A DNA stretch of 64,000 nucleotides from Phymorhynchus buccinoides (GCA_017654935.2 CM065690.1:20543808-20607807), one strand, 5' to 3'; counted from the first letter of the stretch, positions 35,351 through 45,576 are shown. The notes: a model not told the origin generated them from the letters alone. Program-made: numbers and translations.

Positions 35351-36360
35351 ATTTTTCTCTCTCTCTCTCTCGCCATTTTGTATTCGGCGTCCTAATGTAA
35401 ATTGTTCGTCGGTGGATTGAGTAAAATTAATAATCAATATTTTTTTGATCTATGATTTCCAATTCATAATTTAAAAGGGACGCTGTGCGCGGGTCGGGCT
35501 GGGCCCCTTTCTCCTTCGGTTCCGGAGGAGGGCGCTGGTGCGACCCGTGCGCAGTGTCTTTGGTAGTTGTTGAGCATTGTCCCTTCTCCCCTTTCTTTTG
35601 GGGAAGAGGGGGGGGGACTTTCGCTGGGTGCCCCAGGCTTGACTTTCGCTGGGTGCCCCAAGCTTGTGACAATTATTATTTCTTGCCGGCCTGGGTCACC
35701 TCCGGGTGGTCGCCCCTATTGGCGTCGCACCCGTGTGTCAACGTCCCTAACCGAAGGGAGTCCTTTACTTACATATTTAAATAATTAATCAAATTAATAT
35801 CTAGTATTACTAAGCTTTCTCTGGTGGGGGTGGGGCCCCTCCGGGCGGCGGGCCGCGCGCTCACTCACAATTCCCGTCCCCTTTCCCAATTCATGTACGT
35901 CCTTTTTATTTACACATGTGCCGGTTAGGCTGAAGTGGCCCTTTTTGGGGCCCACCCTTTTTTAAATGCCCTCTCCTTGTCAGTGGGCGCTCGGGGCGCC
36001 CCCCGGGGTGGTCACGGTAGTCGTGACGCCCTGCGTTGAGGCCCCCCCGTACTTCGGTGCACTGGCCACAAAAGCGACGCCTTTCCTCTGTGAGGGGTGG
36101 GGAGGAGGGGTCCCTTTCCCTCCCTCCCCCCGCCCCTCCCATGTAAGAATCCCTAACCACCCCCTCCACCATCATCTTTATTATTATTATTTCATTAATA
36201 TTATAAAATAAGAAAATATTCCACTCGGGCTCCCATGCCAAAATACAATTCTAACATAATTTAATTCTTAAACTTTAGTTATAGTAACATCATGACAACG
36301 AGGGCGGGAGGGTCTTTGTAGCTACCCCCCCTCGGGAAATCATGCTCACTATTAACATAC
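35351..36360 (+). repeat. Second LINE 3'-UTR-like block
   Basis: A 25-bp exact-type tandem pair (GACTTTCGCTGGGTGCCCCA then GGCTT/AGCTT) lies at 35616-35640 and 35641-35665. The part 35810-36350 repeats the conserved UTR blocks of 33480-34000: GGGGCCCCTCCGGGC..GCGGGCCGC, GCCGGTTAGGCTGAAGTGG, GGAGGAGGGGTCCC, and CATCATGACAACGAGGG. No coding sequence was found. It is probably the 3' end of a further LINE copy. Confidence 0.55.
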
Positions 36361-37200
36361 ACACACAATCTGCGTGACCGCCGTCTCTAGTCACCCATTA
36401 TTAAGAAACTTTCTCTTAATTTCACATATTAACTTTTAATAAAAAATATTCAATTAAAATCATATAGATCATTGCCGGTCAGGGACGTCTCCCCGCGATG
36501 CAGCCCGTCTTCCGCGCGTATGTTCGGTACTATTTCTTTTTAATTAATAAACATATCAAATTATACTCTAATAAATTTATATAAAGTAAAATACACTACT
36601 TTTATTAATAACTTTTAACATACAACAAAACATTTTTAACTTACTTTTATCATTATATTTTAATTAAGATATAGAGGTTGTCTCCCCCCACTTTAGGAGC
36701 GGGTTATTAGTTAACCCTTTTAAAACATATTTTAACAATATTATAAAATATAAAATAGATCATGGTGCCCTTTTTGCCAAACAGACATGTACATATACGT
36801 TTGTGTGTAAATAGAATACTCAGTTGGGATCTTTTAAAAAAATAATTTTGCCCGAAGTTGGGGCCCCCCTCCTGGGGAGGTGCGCCCGTCGCTGGTGGTG
36901 GACGCGAGTTTGTCTCGCGTGTCCCCCGGCGGCGGGGGCGGCTCCCCCGGTTTGGGAAGGACCCCCGGGTAACTGTCCCCTCCACCTTCCCTCCTCCCAA
37001 AGCCCGTGAGATGACCTCCCCCTTGATGGGGCGGGCCCGCCGCGGGTTGTTGACGCGAGGATGGCTCGCGTATACCTCCCTCGGCTGGCCCGCCCCAACT
37101 CGGCGTGTTGAGGCCCTCCGGGTTTCCCCTTTTTCCCTCCCCTCTCCATCTCACAGACCCCAGCTGAGCTATTAGACATCCCCCTTTCTTTTTTATTACA
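36361..37200. repeat. GC-rich block, probable further LINE UTR remnant
   Basis: The segment 36840-37170 is very GC-rich. It has two similar motifs, GACGCGAG..TTTGTCTCGCGT (36901-36920) and GACGCGAGGATGGCTCGCGT (37051-37070), each a small inverted repeat around CTCGCGT. Overlapping reading frames in all directions are products of high GC. The origin is uncertain. Confidence 0.35.
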
Positions 37201-37344
37201 AAGCCTTTTTCTTCCTTTAGATTATATATCGCATGTATATAGTTTGGTTATTAAATTGGTAACTGTATATTTGTTTTATTATAGTTCTTAATATGATGAT
37301 AGGTGTCAGATTTAAGCTTTGTTATTCTTATCTTAAGCTGCAGG

Positions 37345-37407
37345 AGGTTGATTGAACCTGGGTTCAGGGGATTTACTCTGCACTAGGTCTTACGGTCTGA
37401 ACGTGGA

Positions 37408-37438
<31 letters not shown>

Positions 37439-37470
37439 CGTGTGCCCATGCACTTAGCACACGTTATACC
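37345..37470 (+). repeat. Dispersed repeat with the GATAAACCGAGGTCCCGTG motif
   Basis: The string around 37410-37465 (TTCGGATGAGACGATAAACC, then GAGGTCCCGTGTG, then CACTTAGCACACGTTA) is of a type I recall as very common in marine invertebrate genomes, as part of a SINE/LINE 3' region. No second copy is in this window. Confidence 0.45.
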
Positions 37471-37980
37471 AAAACAAAATTGTCTTTAGGTCAAAATTTA
37501 CCCACCCACCCCACCCACACCCCCTTTCCTTCCTCATCAGTCACACAAACATCGCATGCAAAAAAAAATGGGTGGGGCGCCTCTTGCTGCGACGCGTTCT
37601 CCAGGTGGGAGCAGCCCGAATTTCACAGAGACGCCCCTGTGACTTTATAAAGTACCAAATACCAAATCTGAGATTCCACAATTCTGTTCTGTTGAATCTG
37701 TTCAGTGTTGATGACTTAATTGCTATGTTTTTCATGCCCTAGTTTCGTCAAAATATGGGCACATTCGTAGGCGTGTGATTTGTATGATAAATGTGTAACT
37801 CCCAAGTTGTTTTTATTTCTGTGGAATGGTAGGCCTAATGCTTATCCTTTATTTGAATGTGGGGGGTTTCTGTGCCTGCTATATTCAATTAATATTAAAA
37901 TAATACGGTATTTAAGGTTTCAATCCTTTCTACGTTTATTAGTAAATAGTATGTTTTTAAATCAAAGATTCCGTTTCTTA
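37471..37980. other. Intergenic stretch, nothing recognised
   Basis: A CCCACCC-rich patch lies near 37500-37530. I see no gene or repeat with a partner in the window. Confidence 0.4.
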
Positions 37981-37985
37981 TTGCT

Positions 37986-38030
37986 TACTCTCTCCCTCCC
38001 TCCCTCTTTCTCTCTCTCCCTCTCCCTCCC

Positions 38031-38120
<90 letters not shown>
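37986..38120. repeat. (CT)n microsatellite with CCCT-rich head
   Basis: A polypyrimidine tract with a pure CT core at about 38036-38106. Reading frames over it are artefacts. Confidence 0.97.
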
Positions 38121-38121
<1 letters not shown>

Positions 38122-38848
38122 ATTTTGCCCCAGTGATTGGCTACGGGGTGAATGCCTGAACTGCCTATCTGTGTTCTTTGTTCCTTTTGAGATAGACCGT
38201 TCTGGCAGGCACCCCTCGATATGAATCTTTATTTTTAGAGAAAAAACAACTACTGTATATATACACGTCAGCATTATAGTCCCTTGTGAATTATTCAAAT
38301 ATCTGCCAAATTTCAAAGAAGGATTTTTTTAGAGTGAAATATGTGACAACGGTGTGTTTTACAATATTGAAATCAAGAAAAACGTAGATTTGTTTATTCA
38401 TTAATTTTCGTTACCGTTTGACAAAACCTAATTACCTTTGAAAAGTAATTTCCATTGAAAAGGTAGCTGTTTATATTATAGCAGGTCGTAAAACAGCATG
38501 TCCGACTTCGGCTGAAAAAACCCTTTTCTGAAAGTGTACATGTATCTTGGAGAAAAAAAAGGCAGGAGAATGGACCAGTAAGGCAGAAAATATAGTAGAT
38601 GACAGTAAGCAAAGGGAAAAGGCAGAGTGAAAAGAGTGACAGATTAAAGGAAGCTACAAGCAGAAGGTGGGGGAACTATTTTATACAACCCCACCCCACC
38701 CCAGTATCCCCACCTGGGACTTGGGTCTTATTCGTTGGATTATTATATCTCGCAAATGATGGCTGAGTGACAGACATGCAAACAGACGGTCTAATCGTGG
38801 ATCGCCACCTTTAGATATAAATTACGTCCTCTGACCTGCTTAGATATA
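38121..38848. other. Intergenic stretch, nothing recognised
   Basis: Short low-complexity patches only. The string GTCCGACTTCGGCT near 38500 also occurs near 867, which hints at a common dispersed repeat. Confidence 0.4.
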
Positions 38849-38904
38849 GCATTCCAAACGTCAAACAATTATTTGCACGATTTTTAGTGGTAAAATGAGG
38901 CACT

Positions 38905-39215
38905 TTCCTCATTCTGTGCACACAATTCATTATGTGGTGCACACAATTCATTGTATGCACAGAATTCATTCTGTGGCACACACAATTCACTCTGTAGGAC
39001 AGAATTCATTCTGTAGGACAGAATTCATTCTATAAGGCACATATTTCATTATGTGCACCAAATTTATTCTGTGAGATACACATTTCATTTTGTGCGCAGA
39101 ATGAATTCTGTGTCCCACAGAATACATTTTGTGCACAGAATGAATTATGTCCTACAGAATGAATTCTGTCCTACAGAATAAATTCTGTACTAACAGAATT
39201 CATTCTGTCGGAAAC
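38905..39215 (-). repeat. Left-arm array of GAATTC-centred repeats
   Basis: About 15 degenerate ~20-bp units of the type ATTCATTCTGT plus a short spacer. They are oriented opposite to the right-arm array and rich in GAATTC hexamers. Confidence 0.85.
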
Positions 39216-39318
39216 ACAATTCATTCTATGGATAACGAGGCTCATTCGCATACAAAGTGACGTCACTGTGTGTGTGTGTGTGTGTGGAGGAGGGGGGGGG
39301 GCAAACTGCCTACCTTCT

Positions 39319-39452
39319 TCTTGTAGGCGATTGTAGATTGTTTGACAACTCACTCCAAAAAGCGTCGCTACACTTGACAACGGCAGTCGAATCTCAAAAA
39401 TGAGTTCCTTGATATGATCAACGTCTAGATCAATTTTTGGTCTTCCTGCCAT
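39319..39452 (-). CDS. Helix-turn-helix exon, transposase/integrase-like N-terminus (partial)
   Basis: ATG at 39452 opens MAGRPKIDLDVDHIKELIFE, followed by SVATLFGVSCQTIYNRLQEEG, a clear helix-turn-helix. The coding sense fades after EEG, where the minus strand reads GAAGAAG then GTAGGC, a plausible splice donor. The rest of the long reading frame is CA-repeat translation. The pattern 'MAGRP-acidic-HTH-YRRLEE' is one I associate with the first exon of animal proteins that carry an integrase-type catalytic core downstream (from memory, not searched). Its location in the core of the fold-back element suggests it encoded the DNA-binding part of that element's transposase. No catalytic domain is present. 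Confidence 0.5.
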
Positions 39453-39764
39453 CGACCATACACCAAGAAATGTCGGCGTTGCTTTGGTAGGCCAAAATAA
39501 GAGGAGCTATACTATTGTTAGCAGGTTTCGTATAATATAATTATTTTCTTTTAATTGAAAAGAAAGGGGGGGGGGGGGGGGTCTTAATTACAAAATCATA
39601 CACACCGTCACTGTTTTCACGGACAATATAGTAAAATTTTGAGTTTCTTTTAAGTTTTAAGACAGTTACATACATTTCCAACAACACATTTCTAAACTAA
39701 TGAACACTATCTAGGTACCTACAATCACCGCCATATGCAAATGAGCCTCGTTCTTCATAGAATT

Positions 39765-40290
39765 AATTGTGTTTCCCACAGAACTCATTCTATAGGACAG
39801 AATTCATTCTATAGGACAGAATTCATTCTGTGGGATAACAGAATTCATTCTGTGCACAAAATGAAATGTGTATCCCACAGAATAAATTTTGTGCACAGAA
39901 TGAATTCTGTCCTACAGAATGAATTGTGTGTGCCACGGAATGAATTCTGTTCTACAGAATGAATTCTGTCCTACATAATGAATTATGTGTGCCACAGAAT
40001 GAATTCTGTCCTACAGAATGAATTGTGTGTGCCACAGAATGAATTCTGTCCTACATAATGAATTATGTGTGCCACAGAATGAATTCTGTCCTACATAATG
40101 AATTGTGTGTGCCACAGAATGAATTCTGTCCTACAGAATGAATTCTGTCCTACAGAATGAATTGTGTGTGCCACAGAATGAATTCTGTCCTACAGAATGA
40201 ATTCTGTCCTTCATAATGAATTGTGTGGCCACAGAATGAATTCTGTCCTACAGAATGAATTGTGTGCACCACAGAATGAATTGTATGCAC
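39765..40290 (+). repeat. Right-arm array of GAATTC-centred repeats
   Basis: About 25 units. A higher-order ~40-bp unit (ACAGAATGAATTCTGTCCT, then ACAGAATGAATTGTGTGTGCC) is repeated several times nearly unchanged around 39945-40270. This suggests recent homogenisation or expansion. Confidence 0.88.
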
Positions 40291-40357
40291 AGCATGAGGA
40301 AAGTGCCTCGTTTTACCACTAAAAATCGTGCAAATAATTGTTTGACGTTTGGAATGC

Positions 40358-40671
40358 CATACGTAGAGGCCCATATATGTGACATTTGTTAGGATGAAGA
40401 TGGGGGAGAAAAAGAAACGGAGATGGTGCACCAAGAATAAAGGGATTAATAATGGTGAGGTGTGTTTCTATAAGGATATGGTAGTATAGGATATTTGGTA
40501 GGATGTATGTTGACGCCACCTTTAGGACTTGGCTTAGGCCTTTATGTTCGGCAGTCGTGGTAACCCTTGACCCTTCACACTCGCCTCGCTTCACTGGGCA
40601 TTGACCAAACCGATTTGATAACTGAACCGTAAAGTCACCAGACTTGCTTGTCAGCATGTGGTAGGCCTACC
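40358..40671. other. Intergenic stretch, nothing recognised
   Basis: There is no gene with recognisable content. The minus-strand reading frame overlapping 40319-40657 begins within the fold-back terminus and shows no domain. Confidence 0.4.
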
Positions 40672-40835
40672 GGTGTGTGCGTGTGTGTGTGTGTGCGCGT
40701 GTGCGTGCGCGCGTTTGTGCGTGTGCGTGTGCGTGCGCGTGCGCGCGCGTGCGTGTGCGTGCGTGCGTGTGTGTGTGTGTGTTGTGTAGTGTGTGTGTGT
40801 GTGTTTGTGTAGTGTGTATGTGCGTGTGTGTGTTG
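40672..40835. repeat. (GT)n/(GC)n alternating purine-pyrimidine tract
   Basis: A mixed GTGTGT/GCGCGT tract with strong Z-DNA-forming character. Similar tracts lie at 40916-40938 and 41049-41081. Confidence 0.95.
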
Positions 40836-41048
40836 ATTTGCTTGATTTGCTTCAAGTCCTCCATGCCCCAAAAGGGGTCAAAGGATTAAACAATCTTTGA
40901 ATCTTTGTTCGTTTGGTGTGTGTGTGTGTGTGTGTGTTCGCTTATCGCTTATCGCTTATCTGCAGCACATGTTTCAGAGTACAGTTATCATGGTGCATGA
41001 AAGCAGTGCAAACCTTTGACCAGTCGTCGTGTCACTGTGGGTCGTCAC

Positions 41049-41081
41049 GTGTGCGTGCGCGCGCGCGCGCGCGCACGCACT
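41049..41081. repeat. (CG)n tract flanked by GTGCGTG and GCACGCAC
   Basis: Alternating CG of about 18 bp within an inverted-repeat context (GTGCGTGCGC...GCGCACGCAC). It is a near-perfect palindrome and a candidate Z-DNA or cruciform site. Confidence 0.8.
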
Positions 41082-41254
41082 GGCAATTATCCTGCGGTCA
41101 GAGGTCACATCTGTTTCCATCATAAATAAAAGAATATATGACTATTTTCTTATAGGCCTAAATGAAAATGCGTCGGCAAATGGCATAGAGAAAACATGCC
41201 GTACGCCCATAAACCTTTGGGATCTGACAAGCTTTCCCAAACAGCTGTTGTACG

Positions 41255-41620
41255 TTAAAGACCCCCCACATCACGTGTCAAAATCACGGTTTTCACGTGT
41301 TTTCTCTCTTATAGCTGGGAAGAAATCTTAAAGACCCACCAGATCACGTGTCAAAATCATGGGTTTCACGTGTTTTCCCTCTTAGAGCTGGAAAGAAATC
41401 TTGTTTTGACCAGGTCTCACTCCCATACAAATGCCCCCCAAATTCAAACCGAAACATCATTTTAAAGAGCAGCCTCAATTTGAAGTTGGGGACATTTGTA
41501 TGTGGGTCACAACTACCCAGAAGAAAAAAAACAAGGTACTTAACCGCGTGGTGCGTCAATGTGTCTTTCATAAATCTTCCTAGCTTAAGAGGGAATGTGA
41601 CACGTGCCGTGGGGGATCTT
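41255..41620 (+). repeat. Dispersed repeat (CACGTG-rich), partly duplicated
   Basis: A short unit (GATCACGTGTCAAAATCA, TTCACGTGTTTTC, AGCTGGGAAGAAATCTT) is present twice in tandem (41259-41331 and 41333-41404). The longer second part (GACCAGGTCTCACTC, AAATGCCCCC, AATTTGAAG, GTATGTGGGTCACA) matches 55440-55165 on the opposite strand. No coding function is supported. Confidence 0.75.
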
Positions 41621-41732
41621 TAATATATAATAGTGTTTGGCTGGGTTTGCTATGGGTATGGTATGAAGCTATGCATTTTTTTAAATCCTGCAGCAGTACA
41701 AAAATAAGCAAATACACAAATGAAATTTAAAG

Positions 41733-41780
41733 TTTAACGTCCTCCCGATCAGAAAGATCATAATTATGGGACATATAATA
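41733..41780 (-). repeat. Isolated SINE/LINE-type 3' stem-loop tail
   Basis: On the minus strand, 41772-41739 reads GTCCCATAATTAT, inner stem GATC-TTTCT-GATC, then GGGAGGAC and GTTAA. The architecture matches the other tails with a third, independent inner-stem sequence. Confidence 0.5.
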
Positions 41781-41843
41781 CACAAATGCTCTCTAATGTG
41801 CTATTTATAGCCGAGCGCACGTTAAACCCCACTTTCATTTCAT

Positions 41844-41846
<3 letters not shown>

Positions 41847-41891
<45 letters not shown>
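41847..41891. repeat. (CT)n microsatellite
   Basis: Pure CT dinucleotide tract. Confidence 0.95.
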
Positions 41892-41893
<2 letters not shown>

Positions 41894-41998
41894 AAGAAAT
41901 CACAATTGTTTACTATGATACCAGCAAGATCTTACACTTTGTTTGAATTATTATCTTCCAATGATGAACATATTGTTCGCTTATTCGCTAAGTACATA

Positions 41999-42144
41999 GA
42001 TGATGAAAATCCGTTTAACGTCATCCGGTCTGAAACAGACACATATGGGACATTAGTAGATATAAAGATGGTGGGAACGATCCTGGAGGCAATGCCCGGA
42101 GGCAGTGCAACTACAGGAAAGTCCCGAATTTTAATAAATATACA
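41999..42144 (-). mobile_element. SINE-like element, copy b (5'-truncated), with target-site duplication
   Basis: It is flanked by the 12-bp direct repeat GCTAAGTACATA (41987-41998 and 42145-42156), direct evidence of retroposition. Stem-loop tail: 42051-42020 on the minus strand (inner stem GTCTG-TTT-CAGAC). The 5' third present in copies c-e is missing. Confidence 0.8.
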
Positions 42145-42177
42145 GCTAAGTACATACGAACGAACGAACGAACGACA

Positions 42178-42371
42178 AATGGTGTTTTACGTCCTGTCGG
42201 TCTGGAACAGACACATTATGGGACATTTATGCAAAGATGGTGGGAACAATACTGGAGGCAACGCCCGGAGGCAGTGCAACACCAGTAAAGTCCCGATTTT
42301 TTTAACAATACAGATACGTGTAGCAGTAACCACGCCTCGGTTAAACCTCATCGGCTATGGTACCGCCACAT
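42178..42371 (-). mobile_element. SINE-like element, copy c
   Basis: Full-length type. The 5' block (TGTGGCGGTACCATAGCC, then GATGAGGTTTAACCGAGGCG), the middle GGGACTTTACTGG and GCCTCCGGGC blocks, and the stem-loop tail (42224-42191) end next to a (CGTT)n-like simple repeat at 42158-42175. No target-site duplication was identified. Confidence 0.75.
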
Positions 42372-42409
42372 TAGATGTGCTGAAGTGTTGCCAAGTAGGC
42401 CTACATAGA

Positions 42410-42651
42410 ACGAACGAAAGATTAATGGTGTTTTACGTCCTCTCGGTCTGGAACAGACACATATGGGACATTTGTAGATACAAAGATGGTGGGAACAATA
42501 GTGGCTGCAATGCCCGGAGGCAGTGCAACTCCAGTAAAGTCCCGATTTTTTTAACAATACAGATAGGTGTAGCGGTAACCACGCCTCGGTTAAACCTCAT
42601 CGGCTATGGTACCGCCACAAGTTGTAATGCAACACATTAGTATAGTAATGC
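42410..42651 (-). mobile_element. SINE-like element, copy d, with target-site duplication
   Basis: It is flanked by GCCTACATAGA at 42399-42409 and 42652-42662 (11 bp, exact). The body is nearly identical to copy c, with a short extra 5' segment. Tail: 42469-42437 on the minus strand. Confidence 0.82.
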
Positions 42652-42662
42652 GCCTACATAGA

Positions 42663-43040
42663 TGATATCAGAGAAAAGAAAATGTTAGTTACAATTTCCT
42701 AGTAATACAGTGCTCTATTTCTTTATATACATAACATGTGTTAAGTTTGGTGATCGTTTTTGCCGGTTTCACTTTTTTCTTTCTTCTTAGACTTGTGCAA
42801 TCATGTATTCGTATATTACGATAACAATTGTTATCACTGTAAATGTTATTGGTCTTTCTTTATAGAATATCTTGTATTATATGTTGTTATAATTGTGTCC
42901 AACGTTGACTCAATTTGAATTTATTCATAATACATTTACTCATTTTCTTTTTTTGCATGAATTCCTGACGCTGCAAATATGGTAATCCCCCTTGACATAA
43001 GGACTGTACTTGTCAATGTCAATAAAAACGATTCTGAAGC
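42663..43040. other. AT-rich intergenic stretch
   Basis: No gene. The end (AATAAAAACGATTCTGAAGCG near 43020) resembles a polyadenylation region, but no transcript can be tied to it. Confidence 0.35.
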
Positions 43041-43066
43041 GTCTCTCTCTCTCTCTCCCTATCTCC

Positions 43067-43132
<66 letters not shown>
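43041..43132. repeat. (CT)n microsatellite
   Basis: CT dinucleotide tract with two CCCTAT interruptions. Confidence 0.96.
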
Positions 43133-43135
<3 letters not shown>

Positions 43136-43197
43136 GATTGGAAGAATAGGCGTTGCCTAAAATCTATATCATAAGAAAATAAAGTTTAAGTTTTCGA

Positions 43198-43369
<172 letters not shown>

Positions 43370-43539
43370 CAATGTTTATTAATCAGTTGTCAGATCAAAT
43401 GATGGAAAAGGGAAGGCATGGTTTTCAAAAATGCTGCCAGATCTTATGGAGATTTTTTTATTTCAATGTTTTCTGATGATGTTGTACTATTTCCTACATA
43501 TCCTTGGGGATTGCAAAACCAATTAAACGCATTAACGAG

Positions 43540-44020
43540 ACTTGCTGTGAAAACTTGCAGTTGACAGCGGAGCAGTCGAAAAGAGCGCACCGCTGATAAG
43601 AGCGCGCCTAAAAGAGTGCATTTTGCATGCTAATAAGGGCGCATGTTCATGCCAAAAAGAGCGCACGTCAATGTGTGGTTTTCGTGCTAATAAGCGCGCA
43701 TATGTGAAACCGTTCTCACCAGACATTTACCATTTGCACTCGTCTGTTTGCTAAACTTCAGTCTTCTTGCTGTTTTGGAAAAAGAAACTTTCGATAATTA
43801 TGTCCACGATTCAACACATCACCACGTTAGGGATAGGGATAGGGTTAGGGTTAGGGTTAGGGTTTCACATCACATTTTACAACGCGCTCTTTTTGACATC
43901 CTCGATCTTTCTTAGGTTCCAAAGATGCGCGATTATTGGACAAAACATTGCGCTCTTTCTAGCTTATTTGTTGGACGCGGTCTTTCAGAGAGTAGGTAAA
44001 ACGCGCGCTTATGGGATGCA
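43540..44020. repeat. Inverted arms of degenerate GAGCGCA repeats around a telomere-like core
   Basis: The left arm (43565-43715) has six AAAAGAGCGCA/AATAAGCGCGCA-type motifs spaced about 20-35 bp. The right arm (43875-44010) has four or more of the same motifs on the opposite strand. The centre holds TTAGGG repeats. The geometry is that of a fold-back element, though the arms are too diverged to align by eye over their full length. Confidence 0.5.
43827..43865 (+). repeat. Interstitial telomeric repeat (TTAGGG)n
   Basis: Two GATAGG-type variants precede three or more perfect TTAGGG units. TTAGGG is the telomere repeat of molluscs and most animals. Such internal tracts mark old double-strand-break repair, fusions or telomere-derived insertions. 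Confidence 0.85.
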
Positions 44021-44022
44021 CC

Positions 44023-44945
44023 CGTTGACAGTAAGCATGACAAAACACAGGTTATGGTTTTCAGGAAGGGTGGCTTTGGGGAAAAACGAGAGGAATGGTT
44101 ATATAATGGTAAAAATAATAGCAGTTGCTAGCAAATATTGCTATTTGGGCTTTTGTTTACAAAACACAGCGCAAAATGAGGTACAGAACATTTTGTAATT
44201 AAAAGCAAGAAAGCTGTCATTCAGAACTAAATCGAGCTTTTGAACGATATAAAGAAATGGATATAAAAACTTATTTCAAGATTTTTGATATAAACATTCA
44301 ACCCATTTTGTTGTATTCATCCGACATACGGGGTCTCAATAAATTAGAACACATAGAAAAGGTTCATTTAATGGCCTGCAAGAGATTTTTAGGTGTACCC
44401 CGAAAAACACCAAATAATATGGTTTATGGTGATCTAGGACGTTATCCACTTTATGTTAACTCTTATACAAAATTCTGTATGATACTGGTTCAAACTGCTA
44501 CAGATGAATTCTCACAGATTACCCTGTCATGCTTATTTAATGTTGTTTAATTTAGATGAATCTGGGGAAAAATTGTTGGGTATCACAAATAAGGCAAATT
44601 CTCTGTGAAACTGGGTTTAATATTGTCTGGCTCCAGCAAGGCGTTGGAGGCGTGAAAGCTTTTCTACGTTTGTTCAAACAAAGATTAGTTGACATTTACA
44701 TACAGGAATGGTTTGGGTCTATCAGGGACCGAACCAGGTACGACGACTATACATCTTTTAAAACCATCTTTGAAAAAGAAAAAATATGTTTGTTCAATGG
44801 AGTATTGTTTTCGGGTTGCCATATCCCAGATAGGCCTACGATTTAAAGTAACAATAACGTCCATCGGTATAGTGAAAACGTTAAAGATAAAAATGTGTCC
44901 ATTGTGTAATTCGAGAGTGGAAGATGAACAACATTTCTTATAGCA
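44023..44945 (+). pseudogene. Degenerate LINE ORF2 C-terminal fragment (second LINE family)
   Basis: Frames in succession give a 'K-T-x-V-M-V-F-x-K-G-G-F-G' block (44035-44085), ILLYSSDIRGLNKLEHIEKV (44305-44365), CKRFLGVPRKTPNNMVYGDL (44379-44437), a WFGSIRDRTRY block (about 44708-44740) and CPLCNSRVEDEQHFL (44899-44943). This is the post-RT region of a non-LTR reverse transcriptase. The same family appears on the minus strand at 60762-60941. Several stops and frameshifts make it a pseudogene. Confidence 0.7.
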
Positions 44946-45015
44946 ATAATAATAATAATAATAATGGGAATTTATATATCGCTCTTTCTCACATGCGCTC
45001 ATCGCGCTTTAGATT
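44942..45015 (-). repeat. Dispersed repeat tail with (TAA)n
   Basis: AATAATAATAATGGGAATTT, then ATATATCGCTC and CGCGCTTTAG. I recall this type of (TAA)n-GGGAATTTATATAGCGC end from many marine invertebrate genomes. It follows directly after the LINE fragment and may be its neighbour's 3' end. Confidence 0.4.
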
Positions 45016-45360
45016 GATAACAAGAACATTAAAAGCAAACAAATAATGAATCATTAGAAAGTAAAATAAACACGATGATTATTTGAATGTCCAATGCATA
45101 TTACTCTAAGAATTAAATGTTTAAAAAATTGCTGCCGTTGACCTTAATGTCAGCTACTTGTTGCAAGCAATAGTACTTACAGACATAACCTGTCTCGGTA
45201 TGTTTTCCATGCATTTAACGAAAGGGAGAAAATGCTGAGGTCTATTTAGAATCTCTTGTATAGTGAAACACCGGACACCCTTTTAAAAAAGCACGACTTT
45301 AATGTCTTTTTCAAAAACACAACTTAAAAAATGGCAGAAAATATTGCATCGTTAACGAAT
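45016..45360. other. Intergenic stretch, nothing recognised
   Basis: AT-rich sequence with no supported reading frame. Confidence 0.4.
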
Positions 45361-45394
45361 CACACAGACAGACAGACAGACACACAGACAGACA

Positions 45395-45455
<61 letters not shown>

Positions 45456-45515
45456 CCTACCCACTCATGTATTAATATGCCCCCCCCCCCCCACACACAC
45501 ACACACACAAAAAAC

Positions 45516-45576
<61 letters not shown>

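Larger units (their letters stand above)
38849..40357. mobile_element. Fold-back transposon-like element with repeat-array arms
   Basis: The outer termini are inverted: GCATTCCAAACGTCAAACAA at 38849 and its complement ending at 40357. Inverted identity continues through ATTTTTAGTGGTAAAA and GAGGCACTTTCCTCAT. The left arm (38849-39258) and right arm (39733-40357) then consist of arrays of short ACAGAATGAATTCTGT-like units in opposite orientation. The arms close with an inverted GAACGAGGCTCATTTGCAT-type block around 39230-39255 and 39738-39760. The right arm has more units. The core (39259-39732) holds a helix-turn-helix exon. No unambiguous target-site duplication was found. Confidence 0.75.

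Noticed and set aside
35464..37180. Multiple overlapping Arg/Pro/Gly-rich reading frames
   Set aside because: They lie in very GC-rich LINE 3'-UTR blocks where stops are rare in all frames; no motif is recognisable.
38905..40290. CRISPR array
   Set aside because: The repeats have no unique spacers of constant length, the sequence is animal DNA, and the two arrays are inverted copies forming transposon arms.
41786..42640. 284-residue plus-strand reading frame
   Set aside because: It runs across a CT microsatellite and three antisense SINE copies; the repeated peptide segments are SINE translations, not a protein.
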